Assembly: GCF_030053425.1 (NCBI RefSeq)
Contig: NZ_JASGBI010000001.1
Coordinates: 3,480,001 to 3,544,000, forward strand
Direction of reading: 5' to 3'
Length of the DNA: 64,000 nt
From: Lysobacter stagni
Lineage (GTDB): Bacteria; Pseudomonadota; Gammaproteobacteria; Xanthomonadales; Xanthomonadaceae
Below the pieces are notes generated by a model. That model ran no database searches. It was not told the DNA's origin and was given only the letters and a program-made list of their open reading frames with translations. The translations under genes and the position numbers were made by a program. Below, in pieces: positions 18,101-25,675 of the stretch. Every line of letters starts with the position of its first letter. Position 1 is the first letter of the stretch.

Positions 18101-18155
18101 CGAGCAACCACAGCGCATACGCGCGCAGCTGCTGTCGTGTCCCCTTTGCCTGCAT
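15150..18155 (-). CDS. Two-component-type sensor diguanylate cyclase with periplasmic beta-propeller
   Basis: A 1001-residue membrane enzyme making cyclic di-GMP. It begins with a signal peptide/anchor (AYALWLLVLVSGLPAWALA). Residues about 35-660 form a large periplasmic sensor of repeated propeller blades (LWIGTxxGLxRL-like repeats). A Y_Y_Y domain follows at about 670-755, then one membrane helix near 762-781, a helical linker at 785-835, and a GGDEF domain at 836-1000. The active site is GGEEF (912-916) and the inhibitory site R903-x-x-D906 is present, so it should be active and product-inhibited. The architecture matches HTCS-like sensors with a GGDEF output in place of a kinase. The ligand is unknown. 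It is last in the minus-strand series rnr-rlmB-this gene. Confidence 0.92.
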   Translation of the reverse strand: MQAKGTRQQLRAYALWLLVLVSGLPAWALAASGPPALRDYEVDAWSTRNGLPHNSLRDIAQTPEGHLWFATWEGAVRYNGLDFRVVGRGTQPGLRDNGVGSLYVDPKGRLWLSDSRGNLGRKEPDGRWRFWERTASWPQALIHDMAMDSRGRMWLLFEGHGLGRLDPDDRFEYEPPPQNLSLPASFPRMAIDAQDRIWVGTMGGLVIREPDGRWHRAPAQWGLPEGLVWPYLAPDATLWLTADEGVYEVRGGRPVLVQRMPGVGHFTAMLRDRNRELWLGTENQGLVRIGAHGVERLPAGDVLPNGRIASLLEDAEGSLWVGANGGLFRLRETLFTRYTRKDGLAGDYIRAVMEDRRGDLWIGGGGGLDRLDRNGAIAHVPVVAKNGDDVSVLSLAEGHDGDLWVGTFADGIFRLRNGQVSTRFDMDEGLPSGHVRAIAVDGTGVVWAGTQRGLVRLGAQGLMPAPQVPGLPSGLITALASIDGALWIGSVEGASVLRGDRVERVDVEALGGARSVFGFRAVGRDVWISTDRGLYRYRDGHLARVGLEQGLPMDAVFQLVPDRQDHAWITSNRGVLRVAMDALQDAADGRDLPLRSERYTEADGLASSQGNGSSSPSAILRADGTLWLATAGGVSAVDPARMRRYADRRPPPSVIEDVNLGNEDIPWIHRNSLPGGRRLSVSYAGLSYLLPERIRYRTRLLGLEDRWIERGTQRNVEFIGLPPGEYVLEIAAAHPGGAWSAQVARWAFRIEPLWWQRSDTRGAFALAFLIALWGMYRWLLRRYRTHNQRLAELVDERTRDLQAQAEQLRAVDRDRAQLLERLREQAAAYGRQAREDVLTGLPNRRRFDEVLRRDIAVAQRGSYSLCLALIDLDHFKRINDTWSHGVGDAVLREAAALMSADCRAADLLARLGGEEFALLLPNTTLDEAVAICGRLQDTFRAHGAWAHVAELRVTFSVGIAECRLDDTPARLVERADAAMYRAKNQGRNIICFDENPPQARL

Positions 18156-18234
18156 CCGATTACCCGGCCCCCTGACTCACGCCGGCATTATCGGCGTGGC
18201 GGCGCCATCCTTGATGGCAGGGCGTGCAATGCGT

Positions 18235-18978
18235 TCAACCGCGCTGGCGAACGGCCTCGAACAGCGTCACGCCGGCGGCCACCGAAACGTTGAGGCTTTC
18301 CACGCCACCGCCCGGCATGGGGATGCGGACCAGCCGGTCGCAGTTCTCGCGGGTAAGACGGCGCAGGCCGTCGGCTTCGCCACCGAGCACCAGTCCCACA
18401 TTGCCGGTGAGGTCCAGCGCGTACAGCGAGTCCTGTGCTTCACCGGCCAGGCCGTACAGCCACACGCCCAGCTTCTGCAGGTCGCGCAGGGTACGCGAGA
18501 GGTTGGTCACCGGGATCACCGCGACACTGTCGGCGGCGCCGGCCGAGGTCTTGCGCACGGTCGCGTTGACCTGCACCGACTTGTCCTTGGGGATGATCAC
18601 CGCGGTCACGCCCGCGGCGGCCGCGCTGCGCAGGCAGGCGCCGAGGTTGTGCGGGTCCTGCACGCCATCGAGGATCAGCAGCAGCGCGCGGCCTCCGGCG
18701 GCCTCGACCAGCCCTTCCAGTTCGTTCTCATTCCACGTTTTCGCCGCCGCGTAACGCGCGACCACGCCCTGATGGCGCAGGTTGCCGACCACACCATCCA
18801 GCGCCTGCGTCGCGACACGGCGCACGTCGATGTCCAGTCGGCGGGCATTGCTTTCGATCTCGGTGAGGCGCGGATTCTTCGCACCGGCTTCGATCAGCAC
18901 TTCACGCACGTGTTCGGCGTCGTGCTCCAGGGCCGCCGACACGGCGTTGATGCCGGCGATCCATTGTTTCTGGCTCAT
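18235..18978 (-). CDS. rlmB: 23S rRNA (guanosine-2'-O-)-methyltransferase RlmB
   Basis: A 247-residue SPOUT-class methyltransferase that 2'-O-methylates G2251 in the ribosomal P loop of 23S rRNA. The N-terminal L30e-like substrate-binding domain (about 1-75) is followed by the SpoU domain. Its three knot motifs are visible as LDGVQDPHNLGACLRSA, GLVLGGEADGLR and IPMPGGGVESLNVSVAAGV. I choose the ATG at 18978 (MSQKQWIAGINAV) because it matches the family N-terminus; the frame open further upstream would read through a REP-like repeat. It lies just downstream of rnr on the same strand, as in many gammaproteobacteria. Confidence 0.95.
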   Translation of the reverse strand: MSQKQWIAGINAVSAALEHDAEHVREVLIEAGAKNPRLTEIESNARRLDIDVRRVATQALDGVVGNLRHQGVVARYAAAKTWNENELEGLVEAAGGRALLLILDGVQDPHNLGACLRSAAAAGVTAVIIPKDKSVQVNATVRKTSAGAADSVAVIPVTNLSRTLRDLQKLGVWLYGLAGEAQDSLYALDLTGNVGLVLGGEADGLRRLTRENCDRLVRIPMPGGGVESLNVSVAAGVTLFEAVRQRG

Positions 18979-19029
18979 GGTATTTCCATTGATGTTGTTG
19001 GGCGCCGCTCGACGCCCGGATTCCCGGAT

Positions 19030-19107
19030 CGTCATCCCCGCGAAGCGGGAATCCAGCGCCTTGCTTCCGTTCGAAGCCACTGGGTTCCCGCTTCCGCGGG
19101 AACGACG
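19030..19107. repeat. REPIN-like inverted pair between rnr and rlmB
   Basis: CGTCATCCCCGCGAAGCGGGAATCCA at the left and its inverted relative ending GCGGGAACGACG at the right are separated by about 25 bases. It is the same family as the repeats at 5968-6221 and starts two bases from the rnr stop. Confidence 0.75.
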
Positions 19108-19108
19108 G

Positions 19109-21553
19109 TCAATACTTCTGTTTCACCCGCCGCGCCGGCTGCCCACGGGGCGGCAGCGGTTTGGCGCCGCGCTCCTCGACCAGCCGGAAATCGATCTTGC
19201 GCTCCTCGACACTGGCCTTCATCACCACGATGCGGACGCGATCGCCGAGGCGGAACTCGCGTCCGCTGCGCTCGCCGGACAGCGTCTTTCGGATCGGGTC
19301 GAAATGGTAATAGTCGTGGGGCAACTGGGTCACGTGCACCAGGCCGTTGACCTTGGACTCGTCCAGCTCGACGAACAGGCCGAAGCTGGTCACGCCGCTG
19401 ATGACGCCCTCGAACTCGCCGCCGACGTGCTGCTCCATCCAGGCGGCACGGTAACGCTCGTCGACCTCGCGCTCGGCCTCGTCGGCACGGCGTTCGCGCT
19501 CGGAGCACTGCAGCGTCAGCGCCGCCATCTCGCTGGGCGAATAGCGGTACTTCTCCGGCTTGCCGCCGCTCAGCGCGTGCTTGATCGCACGGTGCACCAG
19601 CAGGTCCGGGTAACGGCGGATCGGTGAGGTGAAGTGCGCGTACGCCTGCAGCGCCAGGCCGAAATGGCCGACGTTGTCGGGCGAGTACACCGCCAGCGAC
19701 TGGCTGCGCAGCAGCACCGATTCGATCAGGGCCGCATCGGCGCGCTCGCGGATCTTGCGCAGCAGCGCGGTGAAATCGCGCGGTTCCACGCGGCCCCACG
19801 CCGGCATTCGCAGCTTGAACTCCTTCAGGAACTCCTGCAGGTCGGCGTACTTCTGCTCCGGCGGCTTGTCGTGGATGCGGTACGGCGCCGGCACGTGGTG
19901 CGAGATCAGGTACTTCGCCGCCTCCACGTTGGCGGCGATCATGCACTCCTCGATCAGCTTGTGCGCGTCGTTGCGCTGGAGCATGCCGGCCTGGACGACT
20001 TCGCCCTTCGGGCCGAGCACGAAACGCACCTCGCTGGATTCGAACTCGATCGCGCCGCGTCGTTCGCGCGCCTTGGCCAGGATGCGGTACAGCTGGTGCA
20101 GCCGCTCCACGTTGGGCAGCAGCGAACCGATGCGCCCCAGCGCATCCTCGCGGTCGGCTTCGGGGATGTTCTCGCCCACCGCATTCCACACCTGCGTGTA
20201 GGTCAGGCGCGCGTGCGAGTTCATCACCGCTTCGTAGAACTTCGACCGGGTGACCTCGCCCTCGCGATCCACCTGCATGTCGCAGACGAAGCACAGGCGG
20301 TCGACCTTCGGGTTGAGCGAACAGATGCCGTTGGACAGCGTCTCCGGCAGCATCGGGACGACGAAGCCGGGGAAATACACCGACGTCGCGCGCTTCTGCG
20401 CTTCATCGTCCAGCGGCGTACCGGGGCGCACGTAGTGCGACACGTCGGCGATGGCCACGATCAGCCGGAAGCCGTTGCGGTTGGGCTCGCACCAGACGGC
20501 GTCGTCGAAGTCCTTCGCGTCCTCGCCGTCGATGGTGACCAGCGGGAGCTCGCGCAGATCCACGCGCTGCGCGGCGGTGGCGGCGTCGACGGTAAGCGGC
20601 ACGGCCGCGGCTTCGTCCAGCACCGGCTGCGCAAATTCGTGCGGAATGTCGTGTCCGTGGATGGCAGCCTGCACCGCCAGCGACGCCGTGAGGCGGTCGC
20701 CCAGCACCGCCAGCACGCGGCCGATCGGCGCACGCTGCGGGCCGCGCTCGTCGGGCGATTCCACCAGCTCGCACACCACCAGCTGCCCGTTCTGCGCGCC
20801 CAGGCGTTCGTCCGGCGGAATCTGCACGTTGCGCTGGATGCGGCGGTCGTCGGGCACCACGTAGCTGATGCCGGCCTCCATCACGAACCGGCCGATCAAC
20901 CGGTTGAGGCGGCGTTCCAGCACGCGCAGGATCGCGCCTTCACGACGTCCCCGGCGGTCCACGCCGGTGACGCTGGCCAGCGCGCGGTCGCCGTGCATGA
21001 CCTTGCGCATCTCCATCGGCGGGAGGAACAGGTCATCGCCGCCGCCGCCGGCTTCCGGCCGCAGGAAGCCGAAGCCGTCGGGATTGGCGATCACCACGCC
21101 CGGCACCAGGTCCAGCTGCTGGGCGGGCACGTATTCGCCCATGCGGTTGCGCAGCAGCTGGCCGTCGCGAACCATCGCCGACAGGCGCTTGCCCAGCGCG
21201 TCGAAACGGTCCGGTGCGGACAGCCCCAGGCGTTCCGCCAGCGCCTCGGCGGGCATTGGGCCGTCGGACTGCATCAGCATCTGCAGGATCACTTCGCGGC
21301 TGGCGATGGGCTGCTCGTAACGGGCGGCCTCGCGCGCAGCATGCGGATCGTGGAAGGCCGTACGCGACGGCGCGCGCCCACGCGGCGGCATCGGTGGCGG
21401 TTCGGGCAGCCAGCCGGGGCGCTTGGGCGCCTTGCCCGGCGCCTTGCCGGACTTTGCGGAATGGGGGGAGTCCGTCGACTTGCGCGACGGTGACTTGCGC
21501 GATGCGGCCTTGGGGCCGCCGGACTTGCCGCGGCTCGGCGTCTTTCTGCTCAT
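19109..21553 (-). CDS. rnr: Ribonuclease R
   Basis: An 814-residue processive 3'-5' exoribonuclease that digests structured RNA in mRNA, tRNA and rRNA quality control. The N-terminus (about 1-60) is a long Lys/Arg/Ser/Pro-rich tail. It is followed by a helix-turn-helix and cold-shock domains, the RNB catalytic domain with the acidic cluster DGEDAKDFDD near residues 336-348, an S1 domain (about 655-745, with EFEGVISGVTSFGLFVELDE) and a basic C-terminus (ARRVKQKY). Length is normal for RNase R and longer than RNase II. The first in-frame ATG is used; the lysine-rich start is common in the family. Confidence 0.96.
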   Translation of the reverse strand: MSRKTPSRGKSGGPKAASRKSPSRKSTDSPHSAKSGKAPGKAPKRPGWLPEPPPMPPRGRAPSRTAFHDPHAAREAARYEQPIASREVILQMLMQSDGPMPAEALAERLGLSAPDRFDALGKRLSAMVRDGQLLRNRMGEYVPAQQLDLVPGVVIANPDGFGFLRPEAGGGGDDLFLPPMEMRKVMHGDRALASVTGVDRRGRREGAILRVLERRLNRLIGRFVMEAGISYVVPDDRRIQRNVQIPPDERLGAQNGQLVVCELVESPDERGPQRAPIGRVLAVLGDRLTASLAVQAAIHGHDIPHEFAQPVLDEAAAVPLTVDAATAAQRVDLRELPLVTIDGEDAKDFDDAVWCEPNRNGFRLIVAIADVSHYVRPGTPLDDEAQKRATSVYFPGFVVPMLPETLSNGICSLNPKVDRLCFVCDMQVDREGEVTRSKFYEAVMNSHARLTYTQVWNAVGENIPEADREDALGRIGSLLPNVERLHQLYRILAKARERRGAIEFESSEVRFVLGPKGEVVQAGMLQRNDAHKLIEECMIAANVEAAKYLISHHVPAPYRIHDKPPEQKYADLQEFLKEFKLRMPAWGRVEPRDFTALLRKIRERADAALIESVLLRSQSLAVYSPDNVGHFGLALQAYAHFTSPIRRYPDLLVHRAIKHALSGGKPEKYRYSPSEMAALTLQCSERERRADEAEREVDERYRAAWMEQHVGGEFEGVISGVTSFGLFVELDESKVNGLVHVTQLPHDYYHFDPIRKTLSGERSGREFRLGDRVRIVVMKASVEERKIDFRLVEERGAKPLPPRGQPARRVKQKY

Positions 21554-21618
21554 TCAGACATGGTCGCACATCGGCATGAACACGGTGTCGGCGGCGGCCA
21601 ATCCGGTCGTGCAGAACG

Positions 21619-21638
21619 AAAAACCGCCCCGTTGGCGG
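21619..21638 (-). terminator. Terminator downstream of the autotransporter gene
   Basis: On the minus strand CCGCC and GGCGG pair around a 5-base loop and are followed by TTTTTCG. It lies 65 bases after the autotransporter stop. Confidence 0.65.
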
Positions 21639-21702
21639 GCTATCGAACTCCGGTCGGGTTACAGCACTTGTTCGCCCGCGACAGTGCGCTTTGCGCGGTG
21701 GA

Positions 21703-24210
21703 TCAGAACGCCCACGACAGGAACAGCCTGAGTTCCCAGACGTCGTTGTCGCCCTGGCCCAGGCTGAGGTAGCCAGCGCTTGCTTCGACGAACATGGCCT
21801 GCGACACGAGAGCGCGAGCACCCACGCGCGCGGATCCCAACCAGGCCGAAGTGGACGCCAGGCGCAGGTCGGACGTCAGAATCCCGCCGTCCTGCGGGCG
21901 AATGAAGGCGTAGTTCGCGCCGAGCTCGCCGTAGGGAATCACGACGCTGCGCTCCGTATGGAAGGTCCTGCTCACTTCCAGCAGGCCTTCGATCGTGCCG
22001 TTGTCGTAGCTGTCCTGGGCGACTTTCAGCGCGAGGGGCGTGTCGAACACGGTGCCGGACAGCGAGTAGGCATCGTTGTCGTAATGGCTGTAGCTGAGAG
22101 TGAACTTCGGGCGAAGAGTGAATTCCCCCGTCTGGTACTGACCGGTAGTGTTCAACGCGAGCGACACGCGCGTGGAGTCGTAGCTGCCGGTGAGCACGGC
22201 AACCCGGGAGTCGTTGGACAGCCACGAGTACACGACCGAAGCGTCCATCGCCCATCGCTGCGACAGCGGCTGCGCCAGGTAAGCGCCGATGCCGTAGCCA
22301 TCCGTTTCCTGGTGAAGGCTGCCGTCGAATCCGTCGCTCTCGTTGTTCTCGTACGACACCATCGCGCCGGCGACAACATCGTTCCCGAGTCGGCGGTCAG
22401 CACCAAGGGTGAAGTAGTTGCCGCTGCCATCCGTGTCCAGCCCATGTCGCTGATCGGATGTGTCGAGCGTGCGGCCGTCGAACCACAGGTTCCAGCGCGT
22501 GGGTGTTGCGAACTCACGCCCGGGCGTGACGGGGACGGATTGGCCGAACCCCGATTGCGCCTGCTCCGCGGCGATGCGATCGCAATCGCTGTAATCCTCG
22601 GCGTCGCTCGAGCGCCCATCGCGCGCCCACTCCGGGCAATTCACGGCCTGATCCAGAACCGCACGCCGCTCCAGCGTGGCGTCGTCGATCGCCGGCACCG
22701 GCGAAGCCGGTGTAGTCGGCGCAGGAGGCGTCACGCCGGCAGGCGGTGCGGGGACGGTGGGTGTAAGCCCGGTCGGCGGAAGTGTTGCCACAGGAGGCGT
22801 CACGCCACCGGGCAATGCCGGCGTCACTGCGGTCGGTGGTGCCAAGGGAACACCGGGCGTGAGGCCCTCGGGTGGGAGCGTTGCGATGAGTGTTGCGACA
22901 CCACCGGGAATCGCGGGCATCGCACCGCTGGGTGGACGTACTGCGACGGGTGGCGAGACACCGCCCGGTTGTGTCGGCATGGCTCCGGAAGGCGGCAGTG
23001 TCGCGATCGGCGACGCAACGCCACCGGGAAGCGTGGGCATCACGCCACCGGGTGGAAGTGCTGCGACAGGCGGCGCGACAGCGCCTGGACGCGAAGGCAT
23101 CACGCCGGCAGGCGGCGGCGCAGGGAGAGCGGGACGCGCCGGCGTTGCACCACTGGGTGGGCGTGTTGCCATTGGCGGCGCGACACCGCCCGGCAGCGTG
23201 GGCATCACACCCGAAGGCGGCAGCGTCGCAATGGGTGGTGCAACTCCGCCGGGAATGGTTGGCATAGCGCCGGCCGGTGGCAACGTTGCCACCGGCGGGG
23301 CGATCGCGCCGGGCCGTGACGGCATCGCGCCGGAAGGCGGCGCTGCCGGGAGAGCGGGACGCGCCGGCGTTGCACCACTGGGTGGGCGTGTTGCCATTGG
23401 CGGCGCGACACCGCCCGGCAGCGTGGGCATCACACCTGAAGGCGGCAACGTCGCAATGGGTGGTGCAACTCCGCCGGGAATGGTTGGCATCGCGCCGGAA
23501 GGCGGCGCCGCAGGAGGACCTGGCAGCGTCGGCATCGCGCCGGTGGGCGGACGTGTTGCGACGGGTGGCGCTACACCGCCGGGCCGCGTCGGCATCGCGC
23601 CGGAAGGCGGCGCCGCAGGACGGCCTGGCAACGTGGGCATCGCGCCAGTGGGCGGCAGCGTCGCAATGGGGGCCGCAATGCCGCCAGGCACCGAGGGCGT
23701 GAGCGGCGTGAGGTTCCCGGGCGATGACGATCCGCCGGGTGGGCGGCCTCCCCCGGGCGGACGAAGTTCGGGCAGGTGGATGAACGACGGAAAGGTGATG
23801 CCACCCTTCTGGTTCTGCGAATCGATCATGCAAGGTCGATTGCCTTCGATCACGAGCAACTGATGCACGCCGCCATTGCCGTTGGATACGACGGGCGACA
23901 GCGTCACGCGCAGGCCGCGTCGGCTGCGCTGCCACTGGTCGACCGTCTGACTGCCCTGAGCCGATTCCAACTGAAACGAACCCGCGCCGGTGGCCGACAA
24001 CCAAACCGAGCGCGCTTCGTTGGCCGTGACCCCCAGGTACGCCAAGCCGCCACGGTCCTTGCACTGTTGCGCGTGAGCCGCACCAGACGCGATCAGCGAT
24101 GCCGTGCCCAGCAGTATCGCAACGGGGAGTGGACCGCCGAAGGTGCGTGTTGCCGCGGCGGTTACGGCGTCATCCGGTGCCGTGGCGGGATCGTTGATCG
24201 CCTTGCGCAT
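21703..24210 (-). CDS. Autotransporter with proline-rich repeat passenger
   Basis: An 835-residue surface protein. The ATG at 24210 is chosen over that at 24252 because GGGAGAG lies just upstream and a signal peptide (LPVAILLGTASLIASGAAHA) then ends near residue 48. Residues about 50-160 form an unknown N-terminal domain with two cysteines. About 165-507 is a low-complexity run of 20- and 15-residue units built on GAMPTLPGGVAPPIATLPPS. About 565-835 is a classical autotransporter beta-barrel (WNLWFDGRTLDT onward) ending LRLFLSWAF. The passenger has no beta-helix repeats; it may be a stalk exposing the N-terminal domain. Adhesion is a guess. A 225-base internal duplication shows recent repeat expansion. 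Confidence 0.85.
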   Translation of the reverse strand: MRKAINDPATAPDDAVTAAATRTFGGPLPVAILLGTASLIASGAAHAQQCKDRGGLAYLGVTANEARSVWLSATGAGSFQLESAQGSQTVDQWQRSRRGLRVTLSPVVSNGNGGVHQLLVIEGNRPCMIDSQNQKGGITFPSFIHLPELRPPGGGRPPGGSSSPGNLTPLTPSVPGGIAAPIATLPPTGAMPTLPGRPAAPPSGAMPTRPGGVAPPVATRPPTGAMPTLPGPPAAPPSGAMPTIPGGVAPPIATLPPSGVMPTLPGGVAPPMATRPPSGATPARPALPAAPPSGAMPSRPGAIAPPVATLPPAGAMPTIPGGVAPPIATLPPSGVMPTLPGGVAPPMATRPPSGATPARPALPAPPPAGVMPSRPGAVAPPVAALPPGGVMPTLPGGVASPIATLPPSGAMPTQPGGVSPPVAVRPPSGAMPAIPGGVATLIATLPPEGLTPGVPLAPPTAVTPALPGGVTPPVATLPPTGLTPTVPAPPAGVTPPAPTTPASPVPAIDDATLERRAVLDQAVNCPEWARDGRSSDAEDYSDCDRIAAEQAQSGFGQSVPVTPGREFATPTRWNLWFDGRTLDTSDQRHGLDTDGSGNYFTLGADRRLGNDVVAGAMVSYENNESDGFDGSLHQETDGYGIGAYLAQPLSQRWAMDASVVYSWLSNDSRVAVLTGSYDSTRVSLALNTTGQYQTGEFTLRPKFTLSYSHYDNDAYSLSGTVFDTPLALKVAQDSYDNGTIEGLLEVSRTFHTERSVVIPYGELGANYAFIRPQDGGILTSDLRLASTSAWLGSARVGARALVSQAMFVEASAGYLSLGQGDNDVWELRLFLSWAF
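22690..23715. repeat. In-frame tandem repeats encoding the proline-rich stalk
   Basis: Units of 60 bases (20 codons) alternate with units of 45 bases (15 codons). Stretches of about 145 bases beginning near 23123 and 23348 are almost identical at an offset of 225 bases (three long plus one short unit), so a whole block was duplicated recently. All steps keep the frame. Interval lengths are irregular and units code for protein, so this is not a CRISPR array. Confidence 0.85.
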
Positions 24211-24439
24211 GGCTCTCCCAACGCGCCCCTGGCAAGACGAGGCAGAGCGCATTTTTCGACGGGCATGATCATCAGAACGTGATGGCGTCAGGGTTCACGC
24301 ACCCGCATGGCGCTCAATTCACTCGTGCACACGCACCCGGACGACGGTCCTGGTTAACCACGAAAAAGTGGGCTGGTGTTACCGCAGGGGCCGGAGCGTG
24401 TTCAGCGATGGTTGCGACCATGGGAGCCGCATCGGGAGT

Positions 24440-24704
24440 CGACAGGTGGCGCCGGAGGCGCGGAGCAGTGCTCGCGCGTGGTCGCGGCATGCCGAGCCTC
24501 CGCCAGGCTGACCTCTCACAGGTTGCCGGGCGCGATCCGATTGCCGCGGCCGTTCGGCCGGATGTATTTCAGTCGCCAGTGTCGCTCGCCCGACTCCGCG
24601 ATGATCGCGCGGAGTACTCCGCCGTCGTAGGGCGGAGAATCGGCCGGCTTCACGCTCTTCAGATGCGCTTGCGGCGTCTTCGTAGCCGTATCCCCATGGC
24701 CCAA
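24440..24704 (-). pseudogene. Remnant of a P4-type tyrosine integrase (arm-binding domain)
   Basis: From the ATG at 24704 the minus strand encodes 62 residues resembling the N-terminal DUF4102 domain of phage/island integrases: LKSVKPADSPPYDGG, then ESGERHWRLKYIRPNGRGNR. A TGA at 24516-24518 stops the frame. The same frame then continues with EVSLAEARHAATTREH, the family motif that normally follows (YPEVSLAEAR), before similarity fades near 24440. The catalytic domain is absent. It lies about 100 bases beyond the 3' end of tRNA-Leu in the same orientation, the standard place for an integrase after insertion into a tRNA gene. I read this as the scar of a lost element. Confidence 0.75.
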
Positions 24705-24734
24705 GGGGCTGCAACGGCACTCCTGGAATGCCGG

Positions 24735-24765
24735 AAAACAAAAAACCCCGCTATTGGCGGGGTTT
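24735..24765 (-). terminator. Rho-independent terminator of tRNA-Leu
   Basis: In the minus-strand sense AAACCCCGC and GCGGGGTTT pair over 9 bp around a 5-base loop and run into TTTTTTGTTTT. Confidence 0.9.
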
Positions 24766-24810
24766 CTGGCTACTTTCCGGAACGTCTTGAGACGACCTGA
24801 AACTATGTGT

Positions 24811-24895
<85 letters not shown>

Positions 24896-24927
24896 AATCT
24901 CGCCGGTTTGCGCCGTGCGAGGCCGCG

Positions 24928-24957
24928 TATGTTGCGTCGCGGCGGGCGCCTTGTCAA
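24928..24957 (-). promoter_or_regulatory. Promoter of tRNA-Leu
   Basis: On the minus strand a consensus TTGACA (24957-24952) is separated by 18 bases from AACATA (24933-24928). A GC-rich discriminator lies before the tRNA, as usual for stringently controlled stable-RNA promoters. Confidence 0.7.
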
Positions 24958-25130
24958 CGCCCCGTGACAGAAATTTTCATTTTTCCCGCCGCGCCCGTCC
25001 ATGCGCGTCGCAAGCGATTGATCCGCCTCAAGCCCCGTCTCACGCCAGCGGGCGCATCATGCGGTCGTGCCGGCGCTGCCGGTTGATGCGTCCGCGGTTC
25101 GGGGCTATGGTCCCCGGACATTACTGATCA

Positions 25131-25159
25131 GCGGGCGGCGCACCGTGTGCGTCGCCCGC
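25131..25159 (+). other. Long hairpin in the 5' leader of rnk
   Basis: GCGGGCGGCGCAC and GTGCGTCGCCCGC pair over 13 bp (one wobble) around a CGT loop, and end eight bases before the AGGAG ribosome-binding site of the next gene. It could be the end of an upstream transcript or a translation-control element; there is no T-run. Confidence 0.55.
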
Positions 25160-25178
25160 ACTGCTTTAGGAGACCTGC

Positions 25179-25592
25179 ATGTCGACACCGACCACCCCCC
25201 TGCTGCTCTCTCGCCTCGACGTGGAGCGCCTGGAAGCCCTGCTCGAGCAGCCGGCGGCGCAGGGCATCGACACCTCCGCGCTGGAGGCCGAGCTGGAGCG
25301 CGCGGAAGTGGTCGAGCCGGCGCAGATGCCGTCCGATGTCATCACCATGAACTCGACCGCACGCTTCCTCGACGAAACCAGCGGCGAGGAACATGAACTC
25401 ACGCTCGTTTATCCGCGCGACGCGGACGGCAGCCACGACAAGGTGTCGATCCTGGCGCCGGTGGGCACCGCGCTGCTGGGCCTGCGCGTGGGCGCGAGCA
25501 TCGAATGGCCGGTCCCCGGCGGACGCACGATCCGCCTGCGCGTGCTGTCGATCCGCTTCCAGCCCGAAGCCGCCGGCGAACTGCATCGCTGA
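25179..25592 (+). CDS. rnk: Nucleoside diphosphate kinase regulator Rnk (GreA/GreB C-terminal family)
   Basis: A 137-residue protein with a short N-terminal helical pair (about 1-45) and a GreA/GreB-type FKBP-like C-terminal domain (about 50-135), shown by DVITMNSTARFLDE, ELTLVYPRDAD and SILAPVGTALLGLRVG. It binds RNA polymerase near the secondary channel but, as its N-terminal coiled coil is short and lacks the acidic tip, it does not cleave RNA as GreA does. In Pseudomonas and E. coli Rnk affects nucleoside diphosphate kinase levels and alginate output. AGGAG precedes the ATG by six bases. Confidence 0.92.
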   Translation: MSTPTTPLLLSRLDVERLEALLEQPAAQGIDTSALEAELERAEVVEPAQMPSDVITMNSTARFLDETSGEEHELTLVYPRDADGSHDKVSILAPVGTALLGLRVGASIEWPVPGGRTIRLRVLSIRFQPEAAGELHR

Positions 25593-25675
25593 CTCCGTGC
25601 CGCGTGCACGGCCCGCGCGCCGCACGCGTCGCTAGAATCGCCCCATCCTGACGTCACCTGGTCCGCTTCCGCTCC

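Noticed and set aside
15954..18293. 779-codon plus-strand frame over the diguanylate cyclase gene
   Set aside because: Antisense shadow of a gene with clear propeller, transmembrane and GGDEF parts.
21691..23319. Plus-strand frame rich in Arg, Cys and Gly over the autotransporter repeats
   Set aside because: Antisense of the repeat array; periodic only because the coding strand is periodic.
22690..23720. Regular repeats that could suggest a CRISPR array
   Set aside because: Units are 45 and 60 bases, code in frame for proline-rich protein, and have no constant repeat with variable spacers.
24279..24800. 173-codon plus-strand frame upstream of tRNA-Leu
   Set aside because: It lies opposite the integrase remnant and crosses the tRNA terminator; no homology visible.
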